From Bacillus mesophilus (GTDB lineage: Bacteria > Bacillota > Bacilli > Bacillales > SA4), in the NCBI RefSeq assembly GCF_011008845.1, contig NZ_JAAIWM010000005.1:1-64000 (forward strand): DNA of 64,000 bases. Direction: 5' to 3'. Positions 42,605 to 51,605 of this stretch are shown in pieces. Numbering within the stretch: position 1 is the first letter of the stretch; every line of letters begins with the position of its first letter. The notes below the pieces were generated by a model. It was not told the DNA's origin. It made no database searches and saw nothing but the letters and a program-made list of their open reading frames with translations. Both the position numbers and the translations under genes were made by a program.

Positions 42605-42738
42605 CTATGTCTAGCTCCAGCGCCCAGCCCCTCGAGGGAAAAAGGAAGTACACTTTTTCCTAGGTCAGATACAGTGAAACTTCCATCAGTGATTTTCTGA
42701 TGGTTAGTTGAACCAATCGGGGTCTTACTGGCGCTTTA
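42605..42738 (+). repeat. Family 3 structured repeat, copy A
   Basis: CTAGCTCCAGCGCCCAGCCCC at 42611-42631, two hairpins (GGAAAAAG/CTTTTTCC and CCATCA/TGATGG), then CGGGGTCTTACTGGCGCTTT. The outer GCGCC/GGCGC pairing is kept. Confidence 0.72.
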
Positions 42739-42766
42739 ATTCAAACTATTTTTTTGTATTCCTTTA

Positions 42767-42938
42767 GTTAGCGCCAGTTAGACCGGGATAACCCTTTGAG
42801 AATAAAAGGGAAACCTCACCCTTTTTTTCTCAAAGGAACATTTGCTTGTCGGAGGCCTGCAGGATGCAGGTCAGGCAGGCGTTGCAACAGGACGTTGCGT
42901 ACTTAGCCTGTCATCATTTTCAGGCGCTTGCGCTTTTA
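42767..42938 (+). repeat. Family 3 structured repeat, copy B (degenerate)
   Basis: TAGCGCCAGTTAGACCGGG, then the hairpin CCTTTGAGAA.../...TTCTCAAAGG (42792-42836), GGAACATTTGCTTGTCGG, and a closing CAGGCGCTTGCGCTTTT. An extra GC-rich segment (42853-42920) lies before the closing stem. Confidence 0.68.
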
Positions 42939-42944
42939 TTATAA

Positions 42945-42971
42945 AAAAGAAAGATTCTCTTAACGAGAACC
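42945..42971 (-). terminator. Terminator of the giant LysM gene
   Basis: On the minus strand GGTTCTC / GAGAATC around the stop codon, then a T-rich run. Confidence 0.7.
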
Positions 42972-45900
42972 TTCCTCTGTAACTGGTGTTGCTTCTTGTA
43001 CCCATTGTGAAAAGGAATCCCAGAATTGAGGGTTTTCTTGTTCAAGTCCCCAGTTTCCTGTTCCTTTGATTCCATGCTTTTCAACAAGCTCGAATTTTGC
43101 TCGAATGGATTGTTCATTTTCAAACCAGACAGTGTAATTTCCTGGTTGAAGAATCCTTCCATACACATTAAGACCTGGATCTCCTTCGTTGATTGTAAAG
43201 GTTGCTTTTGGAGACATGGTCACTTCATCAAATGTAACAACACCATTGTACATTTTAATGGCTTGTGCAACATGCTCATTTGCCATTCCGTTTCCTCCAA
43301 CTGTTGCACCTTCCTTCCAATAACGGCCATAATGTCCAATTCCAAGTACAATTTTCTCTCTAGGAACACCATTATTAATAGCATATTGAATGGATTTTTC
43401 AACAAATTGGATACTTGCGACTGGTCCTGGTTCACTTCCTGTATAGCTTTCATCATACGCCATAATCATCAGGTAATCTGAGGCTGCCCCAAGACTTTGA
43501 TAGTCATACGAGCCATGCCAGCCTAGTGTAAAGCCTCTTGGATTTGCTGCTACAGCAACTGAGACTTCTTTGTCTGCAGGAATCTTAGCTCGCAGCATCC
43601 TTGTAAACTCGGTATATTCATCACGGTATTCATGAGTAACATTTTCAATATCAATATTGACTCCATCAAGATTATAAATTCTTACTGCTTCAGCAATTTG
43701 GTCTGTTAAAGCTTCACGGTTATCTAACGCTTTTTCTCCTAATGCCCTGTCCCAATGATTACTCAAAAACGGTACAACTCTGATTCCGTTACTTTGCATG
43801 GAGGCAATGAAATAGCGATCTAATACTTGAGTAAGTTTTAAGCTTCCATCAGCGTTAATATCAAAGTAGGTGGGAGATACAACGTTAATTGAACCCTGTG
43901 TGTGTTTCATCGTTTCCATATAGGTGTTAGAGCTACCATGATAGAGATAACCCATATTAAAGGATAGTTCTTCTGCAACAGCGGCTGTTTCAAGTCCTGC
44001 CACTAAAGGAACCTTTAATACTTGTCCGATATAGATCATGTCCGAAGTTAAATTGTTTAATGACCTTAATTCATCAACGGTTGTCCCTAAAACAGTAGAG
44101 ATCTTCCACAAATTATCTCCAGACCCAACGACATAGCTAGATACCCCTGTCAGCAATGGTCTACTTTCGTTTCCAAATGAGTCTACTTGCTCAATGATAA
44201 TGAACGGTTTTTGACCATTTAATGGAGCTAGGTCAATATTTCCAGTAAACGCCCCTGTTTCATCTAACTGATACGTATTCGTAATCGTTGCCGGGTTGGT
44301 TTGCCCTGAGATGTGAATGGTTACTGTACTATTTGCTTCGCCAATTCCTCTTAGTTGATACAAATACCCAGTGGTCGTTCTGGTTACCTGGCTAGTTTGA
44401 ACGACCGGTTGAACCACTTCGGTATCCTTTTCAACTGTCTTGGTCATGATCATACTTGTATTACCAGCAATATCCTGCTGTGAAACTTTTACCTGAAGTG
44501 TTCCTTCAGCTAATCTTGTTAAATTAAGTGGGAGATGAAATCTGCCATCAATAACTAGAGCTGTATCGGTTACACTAATTACTCCATCAGTTATTTCGAT
44601 GGTAACAATGGCACCTTCTTCATGACTCACTCCACTTATTACATAAGATCCAACGTTGGCAGATGAAACTCTCCCTGCATCCGCTACCTCAACAGAAGTT
44701 AAATCAACTACCTCTGTATCCTTTGTTAGACTTAGTTCTTTTGTTACTCCTGTATTGTGATTCGTATCTATTGTAATAACCTTACCTACTATTTTTCCAT
44801 CAGCAAGCTTTGTAAGATCTGTCACAATATTAAAGCTGCCATCATTAGTAGCTGTTCCATGATAGATCACTGTGTTAATTCCGTCTGTTAGCTCTATTTC
44901 AATATCAGCATGTGGCTCTGTTGCTCCACTAATCGTAAAATTAGAGACTGAATTCTCATTGGCAAGATGATCAACATGTAAATCAAGAGTTTGTGGCCCT
45001 GTTGTATCAATCGCTGCAAATTGGGAGGCTGATGGACTCTTGTTACCCACATCATCCGTTTGATGAATGGTTAGTTCTAAGCGATCGCCAGTTAAGATGG
45101 AAAGATTGACTTCAAGCGAGAAGGTTCCATCTCCTCTAACCTTCGTCTGATGTGTCACTTCATTTCCTTGAGCATCTCTTAAAATGGCATCCACCGTACT
45201 CAATGGTTCACCCGTTCCCGATACGGTGTAAACATCTACATTTTGCTGAGAAACTGATTCTAAAGGATTTAAGATAACCTGAGTTGGTGCTTCCGTATCC
45301 TTTTGAACTACCTTCGTGATTACATTACTCTTATTATTGGCCTCATCCATTTGATAAGTTAAGACGGTCACGGCTCCATCTTTTAGCGTGGAAAGATCTA
45401 TACTTTCAACAAAACTTCCAGTCTCATCTGTCTTAATCGTTCTAGTTATTGTGGCTCCTGTAAGATCAGCAAAAGAGATTGTAACATTCGTATTTGGCTC
45501 GCCTTTACCTTGAATTTTATAGGCAACAGCCTGCTCCTTATTGATAGGTGCCAAATCTGATATGAGAATCTCTCCAACAGAAACGTCCTTTATCGTTTGA
45601 ACGATGCTACTGTCACTCTCGTTACCAGCTTTATCAATACTCTTGGTCTCAACGGTAATCCTTCCTTCGTTAAAAATTCTTGCATCAACGATGACGGAGA
45701 AGTTCCCTTCTACATCGGCTGTCACTTGTCTATTCATTGTATTAGTTTCATCACTGACGACCATTGATACAAGAGAACCAGGTTCCGTTTTTCCAGAAAG
45801 GATAACAGCATGTTCGTTCGCTGTGTTAATAAAGCTAGGAATAGTAACAGCTGGTGTATCGGGACTAATCGTATCCTTCGTTAGCTCTCGTGTGCTAACA

Positions 45901-48005
45901 TTCGTCTCGTTACCATGCTCATCCACTGCGATTAATTTTACAATAATAACACCGTCAGACAGTCCTGAGAAATCCATGTTCCTTTGATAACTATTGTTCT
46001 CAACGGTTAGCTCTTCTTGTATGTTCTTTTGATGTTGGTCAATAAATTCAACTCTTACTTGTGTCGCATCCGTTACGCTACCACTTATGATAAAACTGTG
46101 TTGATTTTTTGACGTAATCGTTTCTTTATTATCAAAAACAAGATCAGTTGGTGCTGTTACATCCTTCGTGACATTTTGCTGTAAAGTCTCGCTTTTATTA
46201 CCAGCTTCATCAGTAGATGTTGCCCCAATTGAAATGACTCCATCTGCAAGGGTCGCTAAACTTTGTCTAATGGTAAAATTACCATCGCCATCTGCTGTTA
46301 CCTCTCGCTGGATAGTTTGGTTATTTTCATCACTAAAAGAAATAACTACCCTAGCTCCAGCTTCTGTTTTCCCTGTTAGTTCATATGTGGTTACATTATT
46401 TTGATTAATTATTGCTAATGTGCCGAGTGTGGGTACATCTGGTGGAGTTGAGTCCACCACAACTACTGGTGCAGCCTCCTCAACGACCTGAGTCATAGTT
46501 GGAACGCTGAGCGTTTGACCCACGTAAATTGTATCCGTTGTTAATGCATTGGTTTCCTTTATTGCCGTAACTGTTGTGTTATAACGCTTGGCAATTAAAG
46601 AGAGGGTATCTCCTGACACTACTGTATAAGTTGCTACTGTTTCGGTTGGTGCTGGTTCCACATTGTCGGTTGGTGCTGGTTCCACATTGTCGGTTGGCAC
46701 TTCTGTTACTTCTTCTGGTGCTGTAGTTGGTGTTTCTTCTGCTGTCTCAGTTGGAGTTGGTGCTTCGCCAGGAATGATCAACTGATGACCTACAAAAATG
46801 ATGTCTGACGTAAGATGGTTTGCCGTTTTAAGTGAATCAACAGAGACATTAAATCGCTTCGCTATTAACGATAGGGTGTCACCTGATACGACCGTGTAAG
46901 TCACAGTTGTTTCGGTTGGCGTTGGTTCTACCGTTTCTGAAGGGACATTTGTTGTTTCTTCCGGTGCTGGTTCTGGTGTAGCTGTTGTCCCATCCGTAGT
47001 AGTTGTTGACGGTATAGTTAGTTGTTGACCAACAAAGATCATATCCGATGTTAGATTATTGAAAGTTCTAAGTGCATCAACTGTCACGTTATAGCGTTTA
47101 GCTATTATAGAGAGAGTATCTCCTAAAACCACCGAGTATGTTGTTTGTGTGACTGTTTCGGTTGGTGCTGTTGGTGCTGGCTCTATTGTTGTTGGTGGTG
47201 TAGTTGTATTTTGGGGAACTATTAAAACTTGTCCCGGAAAAATATTTGTAGTGGTTAACGAATTTAACCTCTGAATTTCCTGTACAGTTGTACCATGATT
47301 TTTCGCTATAAGACTTAATGAATCTCCTGATTTCACTGTATAGTTTATAGTGTTTTGCTCCGTTTGAGTTGGAGCAGGGGCAGGTGTTGGCTCCGGCTGA
47401 GTTGTCGTAGTTGTTGTCGCATTAGTAATCGGAACCGGTATTAATAACTTTTGCCCGATATAGATATTATCACTGGTCAATTTATTCGCTGTTTTAATTG
47501 CCGTTACAGTTGTGTTTAGTTTTTTTGCAATGAGCGATAATGTATCCCCACTAACAACTATATAGGAGTAAATTGGTATTTTTATGGTTTGACCGACATA
47601 GATCATATCTGTTGTTAAACCATTAATCTGTTTAATATCTGTCACGGTTACATTGTATTTTCGCGCAATAATAGAGAGGGAGTCCCCACTGATCACTTTA
47701 TGAGTAAGAAGTGGAATACCTGAAACGGTTTGATAGGTGGAACTCTCTGCTCTTACTTCATTAGGAGTCAAATCTCCCAAATTTATAACTCCAATAACCA
47801 TTGCACCGGCTAAGATTTTGATGGTATTAATTTTTAAATTTGGATATTGCTCTCTTGCGAATTTTCTAGCTTCCTGAAAAAGCCCTTCACGCTTTTTGGG
47901 AGAATCACCTAGCTCACTGGCAAATTCCTCGTGAAAGTTACTTAAATAGAGCTCAAGTGTATATTGATCTCCGTCCTGGACAATTTTATAGCGTTGAAAT
48001 TCCAT
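42960..48005 (-). CDS. Giant LysM / Ig-repeat / GH18 surface protein
   Basis: 1681 residues from ATG at 48005 (MEFQRYKI), with GAAGAGG 8 nt upstream; the earlier GTG overlaps that site. Order: charged N-terminus, hydrophobic segment (about 63-82), six LysM domains with T/P/E-rich linkers (about 100-520), eight Ig-like repeats of about 85-90 residues (about 525-1275), a seventh LysM, and a C-terminal GH18 domain (about 1350-1665). GH18 keeps the acid of the DxxDxDxE motif as LDGVNIDIENV, the Asn variant common in spore-type YaaH/SleL-like enzymes. It is probably a wall-bound N-acetylglucosaminidase with a long spacer. Confidence 0.9.
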   Translation of the reverse strand: MEFQRYKIVQDGDQYTLELYLSNFHEEFASELGDSPKKREGLFQEARKFAREQYPNLKINTIKILAGAMVIGVINLGDLTPNEVRAESSTYQTVSGIPLLTHKVISGDSLSIIARKYNVTVTDIKQINGLTTDMIYVGQTIKIPIYSYIVVSGDTLSLIAKKLNTTVTAIKTANKLTSDNIYIGQKLLIPVPITNATTTTTTQPEPTPAPAPTQTEQNTINYTVKSGDSLSLIAKNHGTTVQEIQRLNSLTTTNIFPGQVLIVPQNTTTPPTTIEPAPTAPTETVTQTTYSVVLGDTLSIIAKRYNVTVDALRTFNNLTSDMIFVGQQLTIPSTTTTDGTTATPEPAPEETTNVPSETVEPTPTETTVTYTVVSGDTLSLIAKRFNVSVDSLKTANHLTSDIIFVGHQLIIPGEAPTPTETAEETPTTAPEEVTEVPTDNVEPAPTDNVEPAPTETVATYTVVSGDTLSLIAKRYNTTVTAIKETNALTTDTIYVGQTLSVPTMTQVVEEAAPVVVVDSTPPDVPTLGTLAIINQNNVTTYELTGKTEAGARVVISFSDENNQTIQREVTADGDGNFTIRQSLATLADGVISIGATSTDEAGNKSETLQQNVTKDVTAPTDLVFDNKETITSKNQHSFIISGSVTDATQVRVEFIDQHQKNIQEELTVENNSYQRNMDFSGLSDGVIIVKLIAVDEHGNETNVSTRELTKDTISPDTPAVTIPSFINTANEHAVILSGKTEPGSLVSMVVSDETNTMNRQVTADVEGNFSVIVDARIFNEGRITVETKSIDKAGNESDSSIVQTIKDVSVGEILISDLAPINKEQAVAYKIQGKGEPNTNVTISFADLTGATITRTIKTDETGSFVESIDLSTLKDGAVTVLTYQMDEANNKSNVITKVVQKDTEAPTQVILNPLESVSQQNVDVYTVSGTGEPLSTVDAILRDAQGNEVTHQTKVRGDGTFSLEVNLSILTGDRLELTIHQTDDVGNKSPSASQFAAIDTTGPQTLDLHVDHLANENSVSNFTISGATEPHADIEIELTDGINTVIYHGTATNDGSFNIVTDLTKLADGKIVGKVITIDTNHNTGVTKELSLTKDTEVVDLTSVEVADAGRVSSANVGSYVISGVSHEEGAIVTIEITDGVISVTDTALVIDGRFHLPLNLTRLAEGTLQVKVSQQDIAGNTSMIMTKTVEKDTEVVQPVVQTSQVTRTTTGYLYQLRGIGEANSTVTIHISGQTNPATITNTYQLDETGAFTGNIDLAPLNGQKPFIIIEQVDSFGNESRPLLTGVSSYVVGSGDNLWKISTVLGTTVDELRSLNNLTSDMIYIGQVLKVPLVAGLETAAVAEELSFNMGYLYHGSSNTYMETMKHTQGSINVVSPTYFDINADGSLKLTQVLDRYFIASMQSNGIRVVPFLSNHWDRALGEKALDNREALTDQIAEAVRIYNLDGVNIDIENVTHEYRDEYTEFTRMLRAKIPADKEVSVAVAANPRGFTLGWHGSYDYQSLGAASDYLMIMAYDESYTGSEPGPVASIQFVEKSIQYAINNGVPREKIVLGIGHYGRYWKEGATVGGNGMANEHVAQAIKMYNGVVTFDEVTMSPKATFTINEGDPGLNVYGRILQPGNYTVWFENEQSIRAKFELVEKHGIKGTGNWGLEQENPQFWDSFSQWVQEATPVTEEGSR

Positions 48006-48105
48006 TTTTTTCACCTCTTCAACTTCATGACTATTTTTTAGTGTTTGTTGAGAGGTGTTTCTTCATGTATGGGTTGGAAGATTTATGAGGTCAAAAGCGT
48101 AGAAT

Positions 48106-48618
48106 CTATGTTTCAATTAGGTCATGAATTTGTTTATAAATACTCACGATTTCATCTAATCTCATTCTAACAAGGCCACTTGATGATGGTGCAACAAAGT
48201 CGATTACTCCTTCTACCATTGATTCTGGTTGAGCACCCCATTTAATTTTTTTCTGCTTAGAAAATTCCTGATATACTCCTTTGCCTACATAACAAGCAAC
48301 CTTAGGCTTGTACTTACTCAGCTTTTGCTTAAGAAGCTGTCTTCCCTCTTCGTATTCTTCTTTTGTAATTTCAAGTGCTTCCTTGGTAGGTCGTTCGACT
48401 ATATTTGTTAAACCATAGCCAAGTTTAAGTAGATCACGATCTTCATTTGTCGTATAAAGCCTTGGGGTAATACCAGATTCATGGAGAATCTTCCAAAAGC
48501 GGTTGCTCGGATTAGAAAAATGATTGCCTGTTTCTCCTGATCGAATGCTAGGATTAAAGCCTATAAATACAATATTCAGGTTATGCGCTAGATGATCTGG
48601 GATTGGATTTAGTTCCAT
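48106..48618 (-). CDS. mug: Mismatch-specific uracil/thymine DNA glycosylase
   Basis: 170 residues, the usual Mug length. The family 2 uracil-DNA glycosylase motif 1 is IGFNPSIRSGETGNHFSNPSNRFWKIL (Asn in GFNPS as the water-activating residue). The C-terminal motif appears as VAPSSSGLVRMRLDEI in place of NPS(G)LSR. It removes U or T opposite G and ethenocytosine, starting base excision repair. A site before ATG is present (AAAGAGGTGACG). It is monocistronic and divergent from ywpF, with a phased repeat array between them. Confidence 0.92.
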   Translation of the reverse strand: MELNPIPDHLAHNLNIVFIGFNPSIRSGETGNHFSNPSNRFWKILHESGITPRLYTTNEDRDLLKLGYGLTNIVERPTKEALEITKEEYEEGRQLLKQKLSKYKPKVACYVGKGVYQEFSKQKKIKWGAQPESMVEGVIDFVAPSSSGLVRMRLDEIVSIYKQIHDLIET

Positions 48619-48721
48619 TTAGTACGTCACCTCTTTCATTTATACCTATTTTAGCTTGGTGAGAGGAGAAAGACAAAGTTTGAGAAGGTATGTTGGATTC
48701 TGTGTATCGCTATCTTTGGGG

Positions 48722-48832
48722 ATACGCGTCTGATTTGGGTTTTATGCGTCGGTTAAAGAGATTTATGCGTTGATTTTTAAAGATGTGCGTCAAAAATGGA
48801 ATTTGTGCGTCATATTTCATTTTTATGCGTCT
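48722..48832 (+). repeat. Six GCGT(C) motifs at about 20-nt spacing
   Basis: GCGT cores at 48726, 48746, 48767, 48787, 48807 and 48827, mostly as TTTATGCGTC or TTTGTGCGTC, separated by AT-rich DNA. Intervals are 20, 21, 20, 20 and 20 nt, about two helical turns. Confidence 0.85.
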
Positions 48833-48903
48833 AACCTTCTATCAGTTTTGGCCATCTGTCCATTGTGATCAGACTGTTCTAAGTATATGATACGGGTGAA
48901 ACG

Positions 48904-48912
48904 TGCTATAAT
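48904..48912 (+). promoter_or_regulatory. Extended -10 promoter of ywpF
   Basis: TGCTATAAT, an exact TG-N-TATAAT, 31 nt before the start codon; the -35 is poor. Confidence 0.6.
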
Positions 48913-48942
48913 ATGTAAAAAGGCACGGAAGTAGGAGGATTT

Positions 48943-49380
48943 ATGAAAACTTTTAAATTGGTATCCTTAAAGATTTCACATCCCCAGCAGCAGGTTAGAA
49001 GTCAGCAGATCCATTTACTAGATGGACTAGTTATTAATAAAGAGGATGAAGAACGCAAATGGCTGCTTGAAGTATACGTGGATAAAGAATATGAAGAGCT
49101 TTTTACAAAGTTGAAAGAAGAAGACCAAGAAGTAAAAGTAGAAGCTACCATTTCAAGACAAGATAATGATCCCGCTTCATTCATTACAACCATCCAATCA
49201 GTGGCTGTGATGGAGCAGAATATGAGTATCCTTTTTAACGGAGTATTAGTGGGTAAAGCCGATATGTCAGAAGGAATCTTAACTGAACTCATTGATGAAG
49301 GCTTCCAAGGAAATGCGTTATTACAGGAATACAAAAAGCGTGTAGATGAAAAACGAAACACTGGCGTTAAGGTGAAATAG
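48943..49380 (+). CDS. ywpF: YwpF-like family protein
   Basis: A 145-residue soluble protein. MKTFKLVSLKI...IHLLDGLVINKEDEERKWLLEVYVDKEY matches the YwpF-like family of Bacillales; in B. subtilis ywpF lies in the same neighbourhood as ssbB and ywqA. Function unknown. It looks beta-rich in the first two thirds with a helical end (LTELIDEGFQGNALLQEYKKRVDEK). GTAGGAGG precedes ATG. A family 2 palindrome after the stop forms a perfect terminator-like hairpin. Confidence 0.82.
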   Translation: MKTFKLVSLKISHPQQQVRSQQIHLLDGLVINKEDEERKWLLEVYVDKEYEELFTKLKEEDQEVKVEATISRQDNDPASFITTIQSVAVMEQNMSILFNGVLVGKADMSEGILTELIDEGFQGNALLQEYKKRVDEKRNTGVKVK

Positions 49381-49407
49381 ATAGGCACTTTACCCCTTTA
49401 AAGGAAC

Positions 49408-49455
49408 GGGGGCCAGGCCCCCACCGCTTTACAGCGGTGGGGGCCTGGCCTTTTT
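49408..49455 (+). terminator. Family 2 palindrome acting as terminator-like hairpin
   Basis: An 18-bp perfect stem (49411-49428 with 49433-49450; GGCCAGGCCCCCACCGCT on the left), TTAC loop, then TTTTT. It is the first member of the GGGGGCCTGG family. Confidence 0.85.
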
Positions 49456-49458
49456 ATT

Positions 49459-50433
49459 TTATAGAAGCTCTTTATTTACTAGATGCTGTGGTGTATTGCC
49501 AGCTAGTGCTTGTAGTAGATTCTCGGCAGCTAGCTCTGACATTTTGATTCGTGTTTTTATACTAGCTGAACCGATGTGTGGAAGGACTACGACATTAGGC
49601 AGTGATAATAAGGGATGGTTCAATGAAACTGGTTCTTGTTCAAAGACATCTAAACCCGCTGCCCATATTTTTTGATCTTTTAATGCATGGTAGAGATCGT
49701 GTTCATTTACGATTCCACCTCTTGCCACATTGATTAAGATTGATGTTTCTTTCATCAGTGACAGTTCTTTTTCGGAAATTAGATTTTTTGTTTCTTCAGA
49801 GAAAGGGACAAGAATCATCACATAGTCTGATTGTTTTAACAGTTCTTCTAGTTCTACATAAGTAACCCCAAGCTGACTTTCTACATCAGGTTTTCTTGAT
49901 CGATTATGATAGAGGACCTCCATATCAAATCCTTTTGCTCTTCTAGCAACTCCCTCTCCTATTCTACCCATCCCTACAATTCCTAGCGTTGCCCCAAATA
50001 CATCCTGTCCAGTAAGCATCATAGGTGCCCAGGCTTTCCACTTTCCTGTACGAAGGAATTCCGATGATTCTGGTATTCTCCTAGCAGTTGCCATTAATAA
50101 AGCAAAAGCTAAGTCTGCTGTTGACTCAGTAAGGACTCCAGGGGTGTTTGTCACCATGATTCCTTTCTCACTAGCAGCCTCTACATCAATATTATTAAAC
50201 CCAACGGCCATATTACTGATCACCTTTAATTGAGCTGCTTCTTTTAATAACTCTGAATCAATCTGCTCTGTTAGCAGGCAGTAAAGGCCGTCTACTGTTT
50301 TCAACTGTTCTTTTAGAACATCTCGTGGAACTGGCGTCTCCTCTTCCTCCCACATCGTGACATGACAATGTTCTTTTAACTTCTGCAACGTGCTATCAGG
50401 AATTTTTCGTGTAATATAAATCTTCGGTTTCAC
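49459..50433 (-). CDS. D-2-hydroxyacid dehydrogenase (glyoxylate/hydroxypyruvate reductase type)
   Basis: A 324-residue NAD(P)-dependent enzyme. The NAD motif is FGATLGIVGMGRIGEGVARRAKGF (GxGxxG). Catalytic residues are the Arg in NVARGGIVNEHDL, the Glu in GLDVFEQEP and the His in VVLPHIGSAS. Length and pattern match YvcT/GyaR-type reductases that reduce glyoxylate, hydroxypyruvate or 2-ketogluconate. The start is GTG with a strong GAGGAGAGGTG site. It is monocistronic, between family 2 palindromes. Confidence 0.92.
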   Translation of the reverse strand: MKPKIYITRKIPDSTLQKLKEHCHVTMWEEEETPVPRDVLKEQLKTVDGLYCLLTEQIDSELLKEAAQLKVISNMAVGFNNIDVEAASEKGIMVTNTPGVLTESTADLAFALLMATARRIPESSEFLRTGKWKAWAPMMLTGQDVFGATLGIVGMGRIGEGVARRAKGFDMEVLYHNRSRKPDVESQLGVTYVELEELLKQSDYVMILVPFSEETKNLISEKELSLMKETSILINVARGGIVNEHDLYHALKDQKIWAAGLDVFEQEPVSLNHPLLSLPNVVVLPHIGSASIKTRIKMSELAAENLLQALAGNTPQHLVNKELL

Positions 50434-50505
50434 ACTTACACCTCTCCTCTTATCACTACCTACATTTTACCGTTTATTTTTCACACTTTACCACTGTGAA
50501 GAGTT

Positions 50506-50520
50506 GGGGGCCTGGCCCCC
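50506..50520. repeat. Family 2 palindrome, short copy
   Basis: GGGGGCCTGGCCCCC, a 15-nt palindrome with a central T, upstream of the dehydrogenase start. Confidence 0.85.
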
Positions 50521-50627
50521 ACTACATTAAAGTACTAAACTGTTAAACTGACAGTTAAAATTTTTGGAATATTCGTATATAATTATACTTATATCTGTAA
50601 TGTAAGCAAAGAAGGAGGTCATGTAGT

Positions 50628-51536
50628 ATGGTTCATACTTTATCAAAAGAGCATTTTATTTATTCGTTTAGCAAGGAACATAGCCCTGTGTTGAAGGTTG
50701 CTCCAAAGTCAACGGTTGTTATTGATACATATGATTGCTTTCAGGATCAAATACAGTCTAATACGACTGCTATTCAATCGATTGATTGGAATCAAATTAA
50801 TCCTGCAACAGGTCCTATATATGTGGAGGGTGCAGCAGCTGGTGATATTTTGAGGGTTACGATTGATGCAATTGAGCTTGGTAGTCAAGGGGTAATGGCT
50901 GTTGGTCCTAACCTTGGAGTAATGGGGCATCGAATTGAACAGTTCGAAGCTAAAATCATTCCAATTGAGAGTGATGCAGCTGTTTTCAATGACAAGATAA
51001 AAATCCCACTTAATCCGATGATTGGTGTAATTGGGGTTGCACCTGAACATGAAGCTGTCTCTTGTGGTACACCCGGGGCACATGGTGGAAATATGGACAC
51101 CAAACTAGTTACAACTGGTGCTACGTTATACTTCCCAGTTTTTCATGAAGGTGCGCTATTTGGATTAGGAGATTTACACGCAGCGATGGGTGATGGTGAA
51201 ATTGGTGTTTCTGGTATCGAGGTCCCAGCAAAAGTAACTGTTACTTTAGATGTTATTAAAGGACAATCGATTCGTCATCCTTTCCTACAGAACGAGGAAG
51301 GACTGGCGGCTCTAGTATCTGCGGAAACACTTGATGAAGCAGCAAAGCTAGCTGTCGAAGAAATGATCGACTTATTACTTCCCCACACTGACCTTAGTCT
51401 AAATCATTTCACCATGCTCATGAGTGCTGTAGGGCAATCTCAAATTTCACAAATCGTTGACCCGCTATTAACGGCTCGGTTTGTAGTACCACAGTGGCTT
51501 CTTGATACTTACAAAATTTCGGCTTTTAAAGAATAG
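50628..51536 (+). CDS. Acetamidase/formamidase family protein
   Basis: A 302-residue cytoplasmic hydrolase of the FmdA_AmdA family. Marks are NPATGPIYVEGAAAGDILRVTIDAIEL, the central CGTPGAHGGNMDTKLVTTGATLYFPVFHEGALFGLGDLHAAMGDGEIGVSGIEVPAKV and the metal-binding His/Asp residues within it. The enzyme hydrolyses short amides such as formamide or acetamide to the acid and ammonia; the true substrate of Bacillus members is unclear. AAGGAGGTC precedes ATG. A family 2 hairpin follows the stop. Confidence 0.9.
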   Translation: MVHTLSKEHFIYSFSKEHSPVLKVAPKSTVVIDTYDCFQDQIQSNTTAIQSIDWNQINPATGPIYVEGAAAGDILRVTIDAIELGSQGVMAVGPNLGVMGHRIEQFEAKIIPIESDAAVFNDKIKIPLNPMIGVIGVAPEHEAVSCGTPGAHGGNMDTKLVTTGATLYFPVFHEGALFGLGDLHAAMGDGEIGVSGIEVPAKVTVTLDVIKGQSIRHPFLQNEEGLAALVSAETLDEAAKLAVEEMIDLLLPHTDLSLNHFTMLMSAVGQSQISQIVDPLLTARFVVPQWLLDTYKISAFKE

Positions 51537-51552
51537 ATTGTTCTAAAAAGAT

Positions 51553-51599
51553 GGGGGGCCTGTCCTTCGATGCTTTAACGCATCGGGGGACAGGCCCCC
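51553..51599. repeat. Family 2 palindrome, long hairpin with GGACAGG core
   Basis: GGGGCCTGTCC...CGATGC / GCATCG...GGACAGGCCCC with a TTTAAC loop. It lies between convergent genes and may terminate both. The GGGGGACAGGCCCC arm resembles family 1. Confidence 0.82.
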
Positions 51600-51605
51600 A
51601 CTACG

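Larger units (their letters stand above)
42528..42959. other. Intergenic region filled by two family 3 repeats
   Basis: 432 nt without a gene; almost all of it is repeat sequence (42605-42738 and 42767-42938). Confidence 0.6.
48619..48942. other. Divergent intergenic region with a phased TGCGTC array
   Basis: 324 nt between mug and ywpF. It is dominated by the six-copy array at 48726-48832 and the ywpF promoter region. Confidence 0.6.
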
